From Desulfuromonadaceae bacterium (GTDB taxonomy: Bacteria > Desulfobacterota > Desulfuromonadia > Desulfuromonadales > Desulfuromonadaceae): 64,000 nucleotides of DNA. Location of the stretch: the NCBI GenBank assembly GCA_016936455.1, contig JAFGXV010000039.1:1-64000 (forward strand), given 5' to 3'. Positions 35,670 through 45,074 of the stretch are shown here, in pieces. Numbering within the stretch: position 1 is the first letter of the stretch; the number at the start of each line of letters is the position of its first letter. The notes under the pieces were generated by a model. It did not search any database. It saw only the letters and a list, made by a program, of their open reading frames with translations, and was not told the DNA's origin. A program made the translations under genes and the position numbers.

Positions 35670-36005
35670 ATGATTGACGCGATGAGTACAGCACTTTCAG
35701 GAATGCGGGCGCAGACGATGCGGCTGGAGTCCTCTGCCAATAATGTGGCCAACAGCCAGACGGAAGGTTACGTTCCCTCCTCAGTGAACATGGCTGAGGG
35801 TGTTGACGGCGGCGTGCGGACACAACTTCAGAAGCCCGTCGCTGCAACCGGTGTGGCTCAGGATGCCGAAAATAAGACTTCCATGGTTGATCAAGCGAAG
35901 GAAATGATCTCTATGATGGAAAGCAAATCCATGTATCAGGCCAATATGAAAACCGTGCAGACCTCGGAACGCATGGTCGGCAACCTGCTTGATACGGTAG
36001 GCTAA
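35670..36005 (+). CDS. FlgC-like flagellar rod domain protein, short
   Basis: A 111-aa protein with both ends of a rod protein: N-terminal MSTALSGMRAQTMRLESSANNVANSQTEGY (the ANN-A-T-GY signature) and C-terminal MYQANMKTVQTSERMVGNLLDTV, like the FlgC end. FlgC is usually about 140 aa, so the middle is shortened. The best start is the ATG at 35670 after CAGGAGGATAAACCG. It stands alone, with no other flagellar gene nearby and a strong terminator after it, so it is an orphan paralogue rather than the canonical flgC. Confidence 0.78.
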   Translation: MIDAMSTALSGMRAQTMRLESSANNVANSQTEGYVPSSVNMAEGVDGGVRTQLQKPVAATGVAQDAENKTSMVDQAKEMISMMESKSMYQANMKTVQTSERMVGNLLDTVG

Positions 36006-36035
36006 GCGCGATTTCTGCTGTGCCTATCAGATCCT

Positions 36036-36067
36036 GGCCCGCTGCTTTGAGTGCAGCGGGCCTTTTT
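36036..36067 (+). terminator. Intrinsic terminator after the FlgC-like gene
   Basis: GGCCCGCTGC and GCAGCGGGCC form a 10-bp stem around a 7-nt loop, followed by five T. Confidence 0.93.
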
Positions 36068-36120
36068 GTTGGCGGTTTTTTTGGTTTAGCCCGGCGGAAA
36101 TTTCTGCTACAACACCCGCC

Positions 36121-37365
36121 ATGGAAAACCTTATTTTTTCTCTGATGATTGGCATCCTCATCGTCGATTACCTGCTCGGGCGTCTGCTTGATGGCTTGAA
36201 TGCCAGCCGGATGGGCGATCCCGTGCCCCAGACGCTGACCGGTCTTTACGATTCTGAGAAATACCAGACCCAGCAACGCTACCAAAAAGCCAATATTCGT
36301 TTTGACCTGGTCTTTTCGACCTGCAGCCTGCTGATCCTGCTGGGATTCCTGGCCCTGTCCGGATTCGCTCGGGTGCATGGTTTTGCGGCGGCGGTTACGG
36401 CTAACCCCCTGTGGCAGCCGCTGATCTTTTTCGGCGTGCTGCTGCTGGCGCAAGATCTGCTGACAACGCCTTTTGAGCTGTACCGCACCTTTGTCATTGA
36501 GCAGCAGTTCGGTTTCAACAAAACCAGCCCGCGGCTGTTCTGGGCCGACAAACTCAAGGGCTGGCTGCTGATGGCCGTTGTCGGTGGGACCGTGCTGGTG
36601 CTGATGACCTGGTTCTACCTGCGCACCACAGACCGTTTCTGGCTCTATGGCTGGCTGCTGGTCAGCGGGGTGGCGTTGTTTTTCACGCTGTTTTATTCGA
36701 ACCTGATTGTCCCCCTGTTCAACCGCCAGACAGAACTGGAGGAGGGAGAACTGAAGAGCGCCATCGAGGGTTTTGCCCGCCGGGCGTCTTTCCCGGTCAA
36801 GGATCTCTACGTTCTTGACGGGTCGAAGCGTTCGACCAAAGCGAATGCCTACTTTGCCGGACTGGGACGCAAAAAACGCATCGTGTTGTTCGATACGCTG
36901 ATAAAGGACCTGTCAACGGACGAGGTGGTGGCGGTGCTGGCCCATGAGATCGGCCACTTCAAAAAGAAGCATACCCTGCAGGCGATGCTGATTTCGATAG
37001 CGCAGACGGGTGTGGTGTTCTATCTACTGTCGTTGTTTCTTGGGCAGGAAGTGTTTTTGCGCGCCCTGGGTGTCGAGGGAGCGGTCTTCCATGTCGGACT
37101 GGTGGCGTTCATGTTGCTCTATGGACCGGTGTCACTGGTGACCGGCCTGCTGGTCAATGGCTGGTCGCGTAAAAATGAGTACCAGGCCGATGCCTTTGCC
37201 GCGGACCATGGCAGCGCCGGGGCGCTGGTTTCCGCCCTGAAGAAGCTCTCCCTCAACCATCTGAGCAATCTGACACCCCACCCGGCTTATGTCTTCTTCC
37301 ACTATTCCCATCCCAGCCTTTATCAGCGCGTTCAGGCCTTGGAGGCCAGGACATCCGTCTCGTGA
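36121..37365 (+). CDS. M48-family membrane metalloprotease (CAAX protease-like)
   Basis: A 414-aa membrane protease. It has several transmembrane helices, the zinc motif AHEIGHFKKKH (near residue 277), and the third ligand in NEYQADAFAADHG. The layout matches the Ste24/CAAX prenyl protease 1 type rather than the shorter HtpX. Bacterial members take part in membrane-protein quality control; the substrates are not known. The start ATG at 36121 follows the terminator by 53 bp. The long helix before the zinc motif is conserved. Confidence 0.9.
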   Translation: MENLIFSLMIGILIVDYLLGRLLDGLNASRMGDPVPQTLTGLYDSEKYQTQQRYQKANIRFDLVFSTCSLLILLGFLALSGFARVHGFAAAVTANPLWQPLIFFGVLLLAQDLLTTPFELYRTFVIEQQFGFNKTSPRLFWADKLKGWLLMAVVGGTVLVLMTWFYLRTTDRFWLYGWLLVSGVALFFTLFYSNLIVPLFNRQTELEEGELKSAIEGFARRASFPVKDLYVLDGSKRSTKANAYFAGLGRKKRIVLFDTLIKDLSTDEVVAVLAHEIGHFKKKHTLQAMLISIAQTGVVFYLLSLFLGQEVFLRALGVEGAVFHVGLVAFMLLYGPVSLVTGLLVNGWSRKNEYQADAFAADHGSAGALVSALKKLSLNHLSNLTPHPAYVFFHYSHPSLYQRVQALEARTSVS

Positions 37366-37458
37366 CGCCGCAGGCTATCGTTTAAGCTGATCTTTTGTCT
37401 TTTGTCTATTATGATTTTCGATGCGACAAATGGGGTGGCTTTATCTTAGACTGTGACC

Positions 37459-38304
37459 ATGAATTCTGCCGCCTTCCATATGGCATCTCTGCCGCCATTT
37501 CATGTCGAGCATCTGCTTCAGCAGGGCTCCGGTCGTTTCAATGAAGACCGGGTGCTGGTGACACCGAATCTCTTCGGCGTTTTCGATGGCGCTTCAAGTC
37601 TGGTTTCCCGCTATTATGATGACAAAAGCGGTGCCTGGTGGGCGGCGGAACTGGCCTGTCAGGAATTTGCCGGCGGGCAGGATGAGGATCTGCTTGGGTT
37701 GGCCAAGCTGGCTAACGAACGCATTGGTGAGGCCATGGAGCGCCACGCCGTCGATCCCGCGGACAAACTGCAATGCTGGAGCACCAGCGCAGCGGTGTTT
37801 CGCCTGCGCGCCGGCTTGCTTGAATGGGTTCAGACCGGCGACTGCCTGATTCTGGCCATCGATGACCATGGCCGCCATGAACTTCTCACCCCGTACCACA
37901 ACCACGACGCTGAAACCTTTGCCCACTGGTGGCTGCAGCCTGATGAAAGTCTGGAGCAGGCCCTGGAACGTTTGCGACCGGTGATTGAACGGGTGCGCCT
38001 GGGCATGAATCGCCATTATGGCGTGCTCAGTGGCGCCCCCGAGGCCGAGGCTTTTTTGCACCACGGCCGCACCCCGTTGCAAGGGCTTCGTCATGTGCTG
38101 GCGTTCAGCGACGGCTTTTTTCCCCCAGAGAGTCGTGGGGGCGAGCTCGATTTTTCCCGTCTGGTCGCACTCTATCTCGATCACGGGCTGGAGGCCGTCG
38201 CTCAGTGGGTCCGTTTGCTGGAAGGCCGTGACCCCCAGTGCCGCCTCTATCCGCGGTTCAAATGTCATGACGACATGTCGGCCGTTGCCGTGACCTTCTG
38301 CTGA
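37459..38304 (+). CDS. PP2C-like serine/threonine phosphatase
   Basis: About 281 aa. Metal-binding aspartates typical of PP2C are seen in NEDRVLV, VFDGASSLV (about residues 40-48), VQTGDCLIL, LAFSDGFF and HDDMSAVAV, so all main PPM motifs are present. The protein is more divergent than classical Stp phosphatases, and no kinase is encoded nearby. ATG 37459 is preferred over the GTG at 37453. The stop lies 10 bp from the convergent glycosyltransferase stop. Confidence 0.8.
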   Translation: MNSAAFHMASLPPFHVEHLLQQGSGRFNEDRVLVTPNLFGVFDGASSLVSRYYDDKSGAWWAAELACQEFAGGQDEDLLGLAKLANERIGEAMERHAVDPADKLQCWSTSAAVFRLRAGLLEWVQTGDCLILAIDDHGRHELLTPYHNHDAETFAHWWLQPDESLEQALERLRPVIERVRLGMNRHYGVLSGAPEAEAFLHHGRTPLQGLRHVLAFSDGFFPPESRGGELDFSRLVALYLDHGLEAVAQWVRLLEGRDPQCRLYPRFKCHDDMSAVAVTFC

Positions 38305-38314
38305 TTTTCCTGTT

Positions 38315-39607
38315 TCAGTTCCGACCCTGTTTTTGCGCGCGTTGTTCTTGCCAGGCGTGCTCATAGCCCTGTTCCATGCGGGCGACCGTCGCTTCCCAGC
38401 TATACTGATGGAGGATGCGGGCGACGCTGTCGGGCATGTGCATGCTGTCGGTATCTGCCGGGCGGCGGATGGATTGAAACTGTCGTTGAATCCCCTGTTT
38501 CAGGGAGCGAATAAAAATCCCTTCCCCTTCTGGCGTTGGCACGTCGATGCCCTGCATGGGCGGAAGCGGAACGTGCTCGATCCAGTCGTGGCGAATATCG
38601 GCAAACAGCTGCTGGGCTCCTGGCAGCTCGGTTGTCAGCAGGCGGCAGCCGCAGGCCAGGGCTTCGAGCAGGATCAGCGGCAGCCCTTCATAGAAAGATG
38701 GCAACAGGCACAGGTGGCTGCTGCGCAGCAGATTGGCCAGCTGTTTCTGGCTGATCAGACCGTGTAAACGGATCTGGTTCGGGCGCTGCGCGGCCAGCTG
38801 CAGAATTTCTTCTTTCTCTTTCCCCTGTCCATCCCCTGCCAGATGGAGCTGCCACTGCGGGTCGTCGTTTTCGAGCAACGCTTTGAGTAGCCAGGGTAAC
38901 CCCTTTGCCCGACTGAGCTTGCCAGCATAGACCAGCTGGATCGTTTGTTGCGGCCGGGTGGTTGGGTAGGGATAAAACAGATGCTCGTTATAGCCGGAGC
39001 CGACCAGATCAATGCGGGTCGACTCAATGCCGTACAGGGTCTCAATCTCCGGGATTTGTTGCGGATGCAGGGCATAGACGCGGTTGATGTGGCGGCTGCC
39101 GCGGAGAGCTCGCTGTTGCAGCTGCGGGCAGGAACGGAACTGACGCAGGTCCGTGCCGTGGCAGCTGACGACCAGGGGCAACTCGGGGAACAGCTGGCCG
39201 GCCAGTGACGTGAGCAGCCACAGGTGGTGGGAGTGGATCAGCTCGGGTTGCCATTTTTCCACGGCCTTGCACAGATGGTCGGTAAAGCAGGCTTCATACT
39301 GATCGACCTGCTGCGGTGTCAGATCGCAGAAGCGGCTGCTTGGGTAAGGCATGACATCGCTCATGCCGACCACGGAATGGGGCAGGCTGGGCCAGTTTTT
39401 CTGGGCGTCGCTGTCACCAAACCGGACGAAATGGCAGCCCTCGCACGCCAGCTGGTCGCTATGGCGTCCCGCCCCGAAGTCCATCGGCACCCCGGCCAGC
39501 AGCAGGTTCTGGTGGCCACGGCGCGCGGCATGGCGCATGGCGGCCTGCAGGTAGATACCACTGCCGGTGGCTGAGGGGATTTGGCTAAGTAGGTGGAGGA
39601 TGCGCAT
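38315..39607 (-). CDS. Glycosyltransferase, GT4-type
   Basis: A 430-aa GT-B-fold glycosyltransferase. The N-terminal domain begins MRILHLLSQIPSATGSGIYLQ, the acceptor region includes VVSCHGTDLRQF (near residue 145), and the sugar-nucleotide domain has LVYAGKLSRAKGLPWLLKA and the EX7E-like FYEGLPLILLEALACG (near residue 307). It could add sugars to LPS or another glycan; no other sugar gene is nearby. It is divergent from the 2-oxoacid oxidoreductase operon. Confidence 0.9.
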   Translation of the reverse strand: MRILHLLSQIPSATGSGIYLQAAMRHAARRGHQNLLLAGVPMDFGAGRHSDQLACEGCHFVRFGDSDAQKNWPSLPHSVVGMSDVMPYPSSRFCDLTPQQVDQYEACFTDHLCKAVEKWQPELIHSHHLWLLTSLAGQLFPELPLVVSCHGTDLRQFRSCPQLQQRALRGSRHINRVYALHPQQIPEIETLYGIESTRIDLVGSGYNEHLFYPYPTTRPQQTIQLVYAGKLSRAKGLPWLLKALLENDDPQWQLHLAGDGQGKEKEEILQLAAQRPNQIRLHGLISQKQLANLLRSSHLCLLPSFYEGLPLILLEALACGCRLLTTELPGAQQLFADIRHDWIEHVPLPPMQGIDVPTPEGEGIFIRSLKQGIQRQFQSIRRPADTDSMHMPDSVARILHQYSWEATVARMEQGYEHAWQEQRAQKQGRN

Positions 39608-39763
39608 ACGGCGGCGATGACTCCTAGGTGCTGGGATCGGGTGCGGATTAAACGGGCTTCAGCATAGCAGGTCTTGCTGTCTTTGCGTAGTTCGCTTGAG
39701 AATGCCCCGATTTTATCTGCTCAATAAGAGGATTTCAGGAGATATTTTTAAGGTTAATTCAGT

Positions 39764-39791
39764 TTGACGCTGATCCGGCAGTTTTGATACA
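39764..39791 (+). promoter_or_regulatory. Candidate promoter of the 2-oxoacid oxidoreductase operon
   Basis: TTGACG, 16 nt, GATACA, about 90 bp before the ferredoxin-type gene. The -35 is good and the -10 only fair. Confidence 0.35.
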
Positions 39792-39880
39792 GTCGAAAAT
39801 CCTGTCGTGGACGTTTGACGCGACGAGATTTTTAAGAGTGAACCCTGTGCTGGCTGGCACCCAAAATAAGGAATGACGAC

Positions 39881-40102
39881 GTGGCAAAGAACAAGATTGT
39901 TATCAACGAGTTGCGTTGCAAGGGCTGTGCCCTGTGCACCGTGGCCTGTCCCCAGGGGCTGATCAAGATGAGTACTGAGCTCAACCGGCAGGGGTTTCTG
40001 CCCGCCGTGATCAGTCTCGAAGATCTGGAGCGCTGCACTGGCTGCACCCTGTGTGCGCAGGTCTGTCCTGACGTCGCCATCGAGGTCTATCGCGGCGTTT
40101 AA
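39881..40102 (+). CDS. vorD: 2-oxoacid:ferredoxin oxidoreductase, ferredoxin-type (delta) subunit
   Basis: A 73-aa protein with two [4Fe-4S] motifs, CKGCALCTVACPQG and CTGCTLCAQVCPDV. It carries electrons between the catalytic TPP subunit and free ferredoxin. It is the first gene of a delta-alpha-beta-gamma operon. Whether the complex uses branched 2-oxoacids (Vor) or 2-oxoglutarate (Kor) is not decided by this subunit, so the symbol is provisional. Confidence 0.88.
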   Translation: MAKNKIVINELRCKGCALCTVACPQGLIKMSTELNRQGFLPAVISLEDLERCTGCTLCAQVCPDVAIEVYRGV

Positions 40103-40141
40103 CCGGGGCGGCTGCGTACGCTCTTCGCAATGGAGGAACAG

Positions 40142-41206
40142 GTGACTAAACGATTGTTTGTTAAAGGCAATGAAGCGGTGGCCATGGGCGCCCTGGAAGC
40201 CGGCTGCCGCTACTACTTCGGCTATCCCATCACCCCGCAGAGCGATATTCCCGAGTACATCTCGCGCGAATTGCCTAAGCTGGGCGGGGAATTTATTCAG
40301 GCCGAAAGCGAAATCGCTTCCATCAATATGCTGCTCGGCGCCAGCGCCTGCGGGGCACGGGCCATGACCTCGTCATCGAGCCCGGGTATTTCCCTCAAGC
40401 AGGAGGGCGTCTCCTACATGGCGGGCAGCGAATGCCCGGGCCTGATCGTCAATATCTGTCGCAGCGGCCCCGGCCTCGGCGGTATCGACGCGTCCCAGGC
40501 CGATTATTTCCAGGCCACCAAAGGCGGCGGACACGGTGGTTACCATATCATTGTTCTGGCCCCAGCCTCGGTGCAGGAGATGTACGATCTGACCATGCTG
40601 GCTTTTGACCTTTCGGACCGCTACCGGGTGCCGGCGATGATCCTGGCGGATGCCGTCATCGGCCAGATGAAGGAGGCGCTGCAACCGCATCCCTATACGG
40701 CGCCGGCGGATCTGGAACCAAAGAACTGGGCCCTGATCGGTGAAGGCCGGGCCGGTGAGCAGAAGATCGTCAAGTCGCTCTATCTGGGGGACGGTGAACT
40801 GGAGGCGCACAACAACAAGCTGCACGCCAAGTATGCGGTGATGCAGGAAAAAGAGGTGCGCTATGAAACGGTGGCCCTGGCCGATGCTCAACTGATCGTT
40901 ACCGCCTATGGCAGCACCGCCCGTATTGCCAAGACCGCGGTGCGGCTGGCGCGTGAAGAGGGGATGAAGGTCGGTCTGCTGCGGCCCATCAGCCTGTTCC
41001 CCTTTCCGAAAGCCGCCTACCGGCAGGCGACCCAACAGGGGCAACGGATCCTGTGTTTTGAACTGAACAACGGTCAGATGGTGGATGACGTGCGACTGGC
41101 GGTTCCTGGTATCGAGGTCGACTTTTACGGCCGTCCTCCCGGTGCCGGCTCCCTGCCGACGCCCGAGGAATTCCTGGCCCAGATCCGTTCCCGCTACGAG
41201 GCTTGA
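40142..41206 (+). CDS. vorB: 2-oxoacid:ferredoxin oxidoreductase, alpha subunit (VorB/KorA type)
   Basis: About 354 aa. [20 protein letters not shown] and [14 protein letters not shown] open the pyrimidine-binding domain, [20 protein letters not shown] is the conserved core, and a transketolase C-domain follows. The track starts at the ATG at 40130, but GGAGG within that ATG-GAGG stretch lies 5 nt before a GTG at 40142 and looks like the real ribosome site, so I chose GTG. The complex cleaves a 2-oxoacid with CoA to acyl-CoA, CO2 and reduced ferredoxin, or runs in reverse. Vor versus Kor remains open. Confidence 0.9.
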   Translation: MTKRLFVKGNEAVAMGALEAGCRYYFGYPITPQSDIPEYISRELPKLGGEFIQAESEIASINMLLGASACGARAMTSSSSPGISLKQEGVSYMAGSECPGLIVNICRSGPGLGGIDASQADYFQATKGGGHGGYHIIVLAPASVQEMYDLTMLAFDLSDRYRVPAMILADAVIGQMKEALQPHPYTAPADLEPKNWALIGEGRAGEQKIVKSLYLGDGELEAHNNKLHAKYAVMQEKEVRYETVALADAQLIVTAYGSTARIAKTAVRLAREEGMKVGLLRPISLFPFPKAAYRQATQQGQRILCFELNNGQMVDDVRLAVPGIEVDFYGRPPGAGSLPTPEEFLAQIRSRYEA

Positions 41207-41208
41207 TT

Positions 41209-41952
41209 ATGACCACAGAGATGAAAAAGGTATTTTCCCGTCCGGAATCCCTCAAGGATGTTCAGACCCACTTCTGCCCCGGCTGCCAGCACGGCACCAC
41301 CCATCGCCTGGTGGCTGAGGCCATGGATCACTTCGGCATCAAGGATCAGACCATCGGTGTGGCATCTGTCGGTTGCAGCGTGTTTCTCTATGGCTATTTC
41401 GATATCGATGTCATTGAGGCGCCGCATGGTCGGGCACCGGCCGTGGCGACCGGCGCTAAACGCGTTCACCCGAACCGGCCTGTTTTTACCTATCAGGGCG
41501 ACGGTGATCTGGCCGCCATCGGCACCAGTGAGATCATCCATGCCGCCAACCGTGGCGAACACCTGACCGTGATTTTTGTCAACAACACCACCTACGGCAT
41601 GACCGGCGGTCAGATGGCGCCGACCACCATGCCGGGGCAGACCACCTCGACGACGCCTTATGGCCGGGACGTGACCAAGGCTGGCTATCCGATCAAGATG
41701 GCGGAACTGCTGTCTGGGCTGGAAGGGGTGGCCTATTCGGCGCGTGTGGCCGTCGACACCCCTAAACACGTGTTGCAGGCTGCCAAGGTGATCCGCAGGG
41801 CCTTCCAGACGCAGCTCGACGGCAAGGGGTTTGCTTTTGTCGAGGTACTGGCGGCCTGTCCTACTAACTGGGGCATGAGCCCGCTGCAGGCCAATGAGCG
41901 GGTAGGCAATGAGATGATCCCTTACTTTCCGCTGGGCGAGTACAAGGGATAA
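41209..41952 (+). CDS. vorA: 2-oxoacid:ferredoxin oxidoreductase, beta (TPP) subunit
   Basis: About 247 aa. The TPP pyrophosphate site is [20 protein letters not shown] (near residue 95) with the downstream Asn-containing [26 protein letters not shown] near residue 24 carries the cysteines found in short beta subunits. It starts at ATG 41209, three bases after the alpha stop. It performs decarboxylation of the 2-oxoacid through thiamine diphosphate. Confidence 0.92.
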   Translation: MTTEMKKVFSRPESLKDVQTHFCPGCQHGTTHRLVAEAMDHFGIKDQTIGVASVGCSVFLYGYFDIDVIEAPHGRAPAVATGAKRVHPNRPVFTYQGDGDLAAIGTSEIIHAANRGEHLTVIFVNNTTYGMTGGQMAPTTMPGQTTSTTPYGRDVTKAGYPIKMAELLSGLEGVAYSARVAVDTPKHVLQAAKVIRRAFQTQLDGKGFAFVEVLAACPTNWGMSPLQANERVGNEMIPYFPLGEYKG

Positions 41953-42027
41953 CCGGCAACTTGAAGCCGTTGGGACCGGAACGAGAGTGTAACGTGCAGG
42001 CTGCACCTGCATGGAGGAATAGAGACG

Positions 42028-42579
42028 ATGAATCATGATGTGTTTATGGCGGGCTTCGGTGGCCAGGGTGTCTTGCTGATCGGCAACCTGCTGGCCTATG
42101 CGACCATTCTGGAAGGGAACAATGCTTCCTATTTTCCGGCTTACGGGGTCGAAAAGCGTGGCGGTGCCGCCACCTGCACCGTGGTGATGGCCGATGGCGA
42201 CGTGGGTTCACCGGTTGTCGGTGCCCCCGAGGCTGCGCTGCTGCTTAACCCCCTGTCCATGGAAAAATACTACAGCCGGGTCCGGCCGGGCGGTTTTGCC
42301 CTGATCAACAGCTCTCTGGTTGAGGATGACGGCAGTTCGCGTGACGACCTGAAGAAGGTTTGCATCCCGGCCAATGAGATGGCACTGCAGGTGGGTGACG
42401 CGCGTCTGGTTAACATGATTGTGCTCGGGGCGTACCTCGAACACAGCAAGGTGGTCGCTATGGACAGCGTCAAGGAAGCCCTCAAGTATGTCCTGCCTGA
42501 ACGCAATCATCGCTTCCTGCCGTTGAATTATGAAGCTCTGGAACGTGGTGCTACTTTCTGCCGTCAGGCACTGGCCTGA
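42028..42579 (+). CDS. vorC: 2-oxoacid:ferredoxin oxidoreductase, gamma subunit
   Basis: A 183-aa subunit with the typical FMAGFGGQGVLLIGNLLAYA start (residues 6-25) and the block YFPAYGVEKRGGAATCTVVM. It binds CoA-related surfaces of the complex. A GGAGG lies 16 nt before the ATG. It is the last gene of the four-gene operon, with a terminator about 90 bp later. Confidence 0.9.
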   Translation: MNHDVFMAGFGGQGVLLIGNLLAYATILEGNNASYFPAYGVEKRGGAATCTVVMADGDVGSPVVGAPEAALLLNPLSMEKYYSRVRPGGFALINSSLVEDDGSSRDDLKKVCIPANEMALQVGDARLVNMIVLGAYLEHSKVVAMDSVKEALKYVLPERNHRFLPLNYEALERGATFCRQALA

Positions 42580-42666
42580 GGCTGGAGACGGCTCTCTGGT
42601 TCAGTCCCCTGTTTTCAACCCGAGGGCTTCTGTCGTCCTGCTGGACGGATGATATCTTGTTATGAT

Positions 42667-42693
42667 AAAAAGGCCGGATTTTCCGGCTTTTTT
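42667..42693 (+). terminator. Intrinsic terminator after the oxidoreductase operon
   Basis: GCCGGA, a 3-nt loop, TCCGGC, flanked by A and T runs (TTTTTT). Confidence 0.85.
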
Positions 42694-42756
42694 ATTTTTT
42701 ATGGAGCAGTAGATGCTGCCTGACCTGGTGTCGGGCGGAGAAGGATAGAAGATCCC

Positions 42757-43206
42757 ATGCAGCCTGTTGTTGAGTTCGTCCGGCTGGAGCGTGCGGAGAA
42801 AGCCAAGGTCCTGTGTCAGCTGGCGCAGCAGTTTTTCGGTCAGAAACACCGGGTGCTGATTCGGGTGGAGGACGCCGAGCAGGCCATGGCCCTCGACCGC
42901 TATATGTGGACCTGGGACAGGGGCTCGTTTCTGCCCCACGTCTGGGACAACGGCGCGGTGGAGTGCTATGATGAGCCGATTACCATCTGTACTGAGGCCC
43001 GTAACAGCAATGGCGCCACGGTATTGATTGCCGGTGCGCCCTGTGCCCTGGATTTCAGCCGCCGCTTCCGTCATGTGGTTGATTTTGCCGAAACCTGGGA
43101 TGACAAGCGACGGGCGGCGGCTCGCGAACGTTTCAAGCTGTGGCGGGAATTGGGCTGCCAGCCAACCATGCGGGAAGCTCACCCGTTGGAGACTGGCGAT
43201 GAATGA
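42757..43206 (+). CDS. holC: DNA polymerase III chi subunit (HolC-like)
   Basis: A 149-aa protein with the HolC layout: VEFVRLERAEKAKVLCQLAQQFFGQKHRVLIRVEDAEQAMALDRYMWTWD at the N-terminus, then GSFLPHVWD and ITICTEARNSNGATVLIAG. Chi links the clamp loader to SSB. The gene overlaps rsmE by 8 nt. The sequence is divergent, so the assignment depends on the pattern of the whole domain. Confidence 0.85.
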   Translation: MQPVVEFVRLERAEKAKVLCQLAQQFFGQKHRVLIRVEDAEQAMALDRYMWTWDRGSFLPHVWDNGAVECYDEPITICTEARNSNGATVLIAGAPCALDFSRRFRHVVDFAETWDDKRRAAARERFKLWRELGCQPTMREAHPLETGDE

Positions 43207-43948
43207 CCAGCGCAACGAAACGCTGATTCGCTGTCCGGGCCATCTCAAGCTGGAGCAGGAAGCGGTATTGTCTGTGGACGGTTGCCAGGCGCTAGCCTTG
43301 TGGCAGGCCCGTTGCGGCGAAATCCTGACGGTGCAGGATGACCAGCAGAATTTTTTCCGTGCCCGCCTGAGCTTCTGGCAACAGGATGAGGCGCGCATCG
43401 TGCCCTTCGAGGCCATCGAAAATCCAGAGTCGCCCGTCGAAATCTGTGTCTATCAGGCCCTGCCCGAGAAGGAGCGCTTTGAATGGATCGTCCAGAAGCT
43501 GACGGAGATCGGCGTGGTGCGCATTGTCCCTTTCACCTGCGCCCGTTCCACCACGCTGGAACAGCGCGACGCGGGACAACGTAAATCCCATCGCTGGCCC
43601 GATGTCATTCTGCGGGCGGCACGCCAGTGTCGCCGGGCACTGTTGCCGCAGCTGGATGAGGTGCGCAGCTGGCAGGAGGTGCTGGAGGAGCTGGCGGACT
43701 GGGATGTCAAACTGCTCCTGGCGGAAAAGGGTATGCGCTGGTCTTTCGGCGAAGGGCTCGGCCACAGCCGGCCACAGCGGGTCGCGCTGCTGGTCGGTCC
43801 TGAAGGCGGTTTTGAGGAGCAGGAAGTCCTCGCTGCGCAGCAGCGTGGGGCGGTGCCGGTTCAGGTTGGACCGCGCATCCTGCGCACGGAGACGGCCGCA
43901 GTGGTCGGTGCGACTCTGGTTCAGGGGCGGGTGGGAGACTATGTCTGA
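43199..43948 (+). CDS. rsmE: 16S rRNA (uracil-1498-N3)-methyltransferase
   Basis: About 249 aa, SPOUT-family. An N-terminal PUA-like domain ends near QNFFRARLSF; the methyltransferase part has QALPEKERFEWIVQKLTEIGV, RAARQCRRALLPQL, LLVGPEGGFEEQEV (SAM-site knot, near residue 196) and the end block GPRILRTETAAVVGATLVQ. It methylates U1498 of 16S rRNA. The ATG at 43199 overlaps the holC stop; the track start lies inside holC. It overlaps the next gene by 8 nt. Confidence 0.95.
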   Translation: MNDQRNETLIRCPGHLKLEQEAVLSVDGCQALALWQARCGEILTVQDDQQNFFRARLSFWQQDEARIVPFEAIENPESPVEICVYQALPEKERFEWIVQKLTEIGVVRIVPFTCARSTTLEQRDAGQRKSHRWPDVILRAARQCRRALLPQLDEVRSWQEVLEELADWDVKLLLAEKGMRWSFGEGLGHSRPQRVALLVGPEGGFEEQEVLAAQQRGAVPVQVGPRILRTETAAVVGATLVQGRVGDYV

Positions 43949-44735
43949 GTTGATGACGAAGAGCAGCGGGCAAAGGGGCTTGACGGCTGGCATTGCCGTG
44001 GTGCTGGTGGAACCCCAGGGGCCGCTGAATATCGGTTCCGTGTGCCGGGCCATGGGCAATTTCGGCTTTTGTGATCTGCGCCTGGTTAATCCGCAAACCG
44101 ATCATCTGTGTGATGAAGCGCGGAGGATGGCGGTGAAGGCTTCGGCGCTGCTCGAAGCCGCGACGGTCTATGGCAGCCTGGCCGAGGCCCTGTCGGACTG
44201 CCGCTACGCTCTGGGAACCACGCGCCGTTTTGGCCGCTATCGGGAAGATTTTGTTCATCCTGATGAGGCGGGCGAGTTGCTGGTCGAGCTGGCGGGCGAG
44301 GTGAAAACGGCCCTGGTCTTCGGTCGCGAGGACCGGGGGCTGCTGACCGAGGAACTCGACCTGTGTCAGCGTCTGCTGACCATCCCCACCTGCGATGCCT
44401 TGCCGTCAATGAATCTGGCTCAGGCCGTTTCCCTGTGCCTGTATGAAACCTCGCGCGCCGTTGCCCGTCAGTGTGGCAAAAAGGCCGCGGGACCCAAACC
44501 GGCGCGTAATGAGCAGGTCGAGTCCATGTTTCAGCACATGCGCTCGACCCTGAGCCGGATCGATTATCTGGACCGGCAAAATCCGGACCATATTCTGCGC
44601 AGCTATCGCCGGATGCTGGGAAAAAACGGTCTGAGTGAGCGGGATGTTCGCATCCTTCATGGTTTGTGGAGTCGTATCGACTGGCTGGCCGACGAATGTG
44701 GTCTGGCTGACAACGCCCCAACTCAGGAAAACTAG
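43941..44735 (+). CDS. trmJ: SPOUT RNA methyltransferase, TrmJ-like
   Basis: A 264-aa SPOUT methyltransferase. The start of the fold is VVLVEPQGPLNIGSVCRAMGNFGF (about residues 18-41), and the knot region is ALVFGREDRGLL and MNLAQAVSLCLYETSRA. TrmJ methylates the 2'-O of residue 32 in tRNA; the N-terminal signature fits TrmJ better than TrmL or TrmH. The ATG at 43941 overlaps the rsmE stop, so the two RNA-modification genes are coupled. Confidence 0.85.
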   Translation: MSELMTKSSGQRGLTAGIAVVLVEPQGPLNIGSVCRAMGNFGFCDLRLVNPQTDHLCDEARRMAVKASALLEAATVYGSLAEALSDCRYALGTTRRFGRYREDFVHPDEAGELLVELAGEVKTALVFGREDRGLLTEELDLCQRLLTIPTCDALPSMNLAQAVSLCLYETSRAVARQCGKKAAGPKPARNEQVESMFQHMRSTLSRIDYLDRQNPDHILRSYRRMLGKNGLSERDVRILHGLWSRIDWLADECGLADNAPTQEN

Positions 44736-44744
44736 GTGGAACAC

Positions 44745-45062
44745 ATGACGCAACTGAATCCGCAGCAACTGGAAAACGGGGTCCGGCTGGCATTCGAGGA
44801 CACAACCAATCGGTATTATGGTGATTACCATCGCGTTAAAATCGAGGTGCGCATCCGTCTGGCGGAAAATGGCTATGAACGCGCCTATGATTTTAAGGCA
44901 CTGGAAAAAATGGCCGTTCCCGGGGCCGAAGTGGACGCAGTGCGTCAGCAGTTGCTGGAAAACTTTCGTCAGCAGTTGTTGCCGTATCTTGCGCGACCCG
45001 ATTTTGCGCAACGTTTTCTCGCTACGCAGCGTCGTCAGGGGCTGCGGTTGCTGCGCAATTGA
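44745..45062 (+). CDS. Conserved hypothetical protein
   Basis: About 105 aa, soluble, charged, without recognised motif. A start at the ATG at 44745 after GGTGGA is better than the track's GTG at 44736. It reads LNPQQLENGVRLAFEDTTNRYYGDYHRVKIEV, a pattern seen in short uncharacterised proteins near RNA-modification genes. It may be translated with the flanking methyltransferase genes. I do not assign a function. Confidence 0.6.
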   Translation: MTQLNPQQLENGVRLAFEDTTNRYYGDYHRVKIEVRIRLAENGYERAYDFKALEKMAVPGAEVDAVRQQLLENFRQQLLPYLARPDFAQRFLATQRRQGLRLLRN

Positions 45063-45074
45063 TCAGAAAGCTTG

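Noticed and set aside
42601-43416. Reverse-strand ORF across the terminator, holC and rsmE start
   Set aside because: It overlaps two well-supported + strand genes and a terminator.
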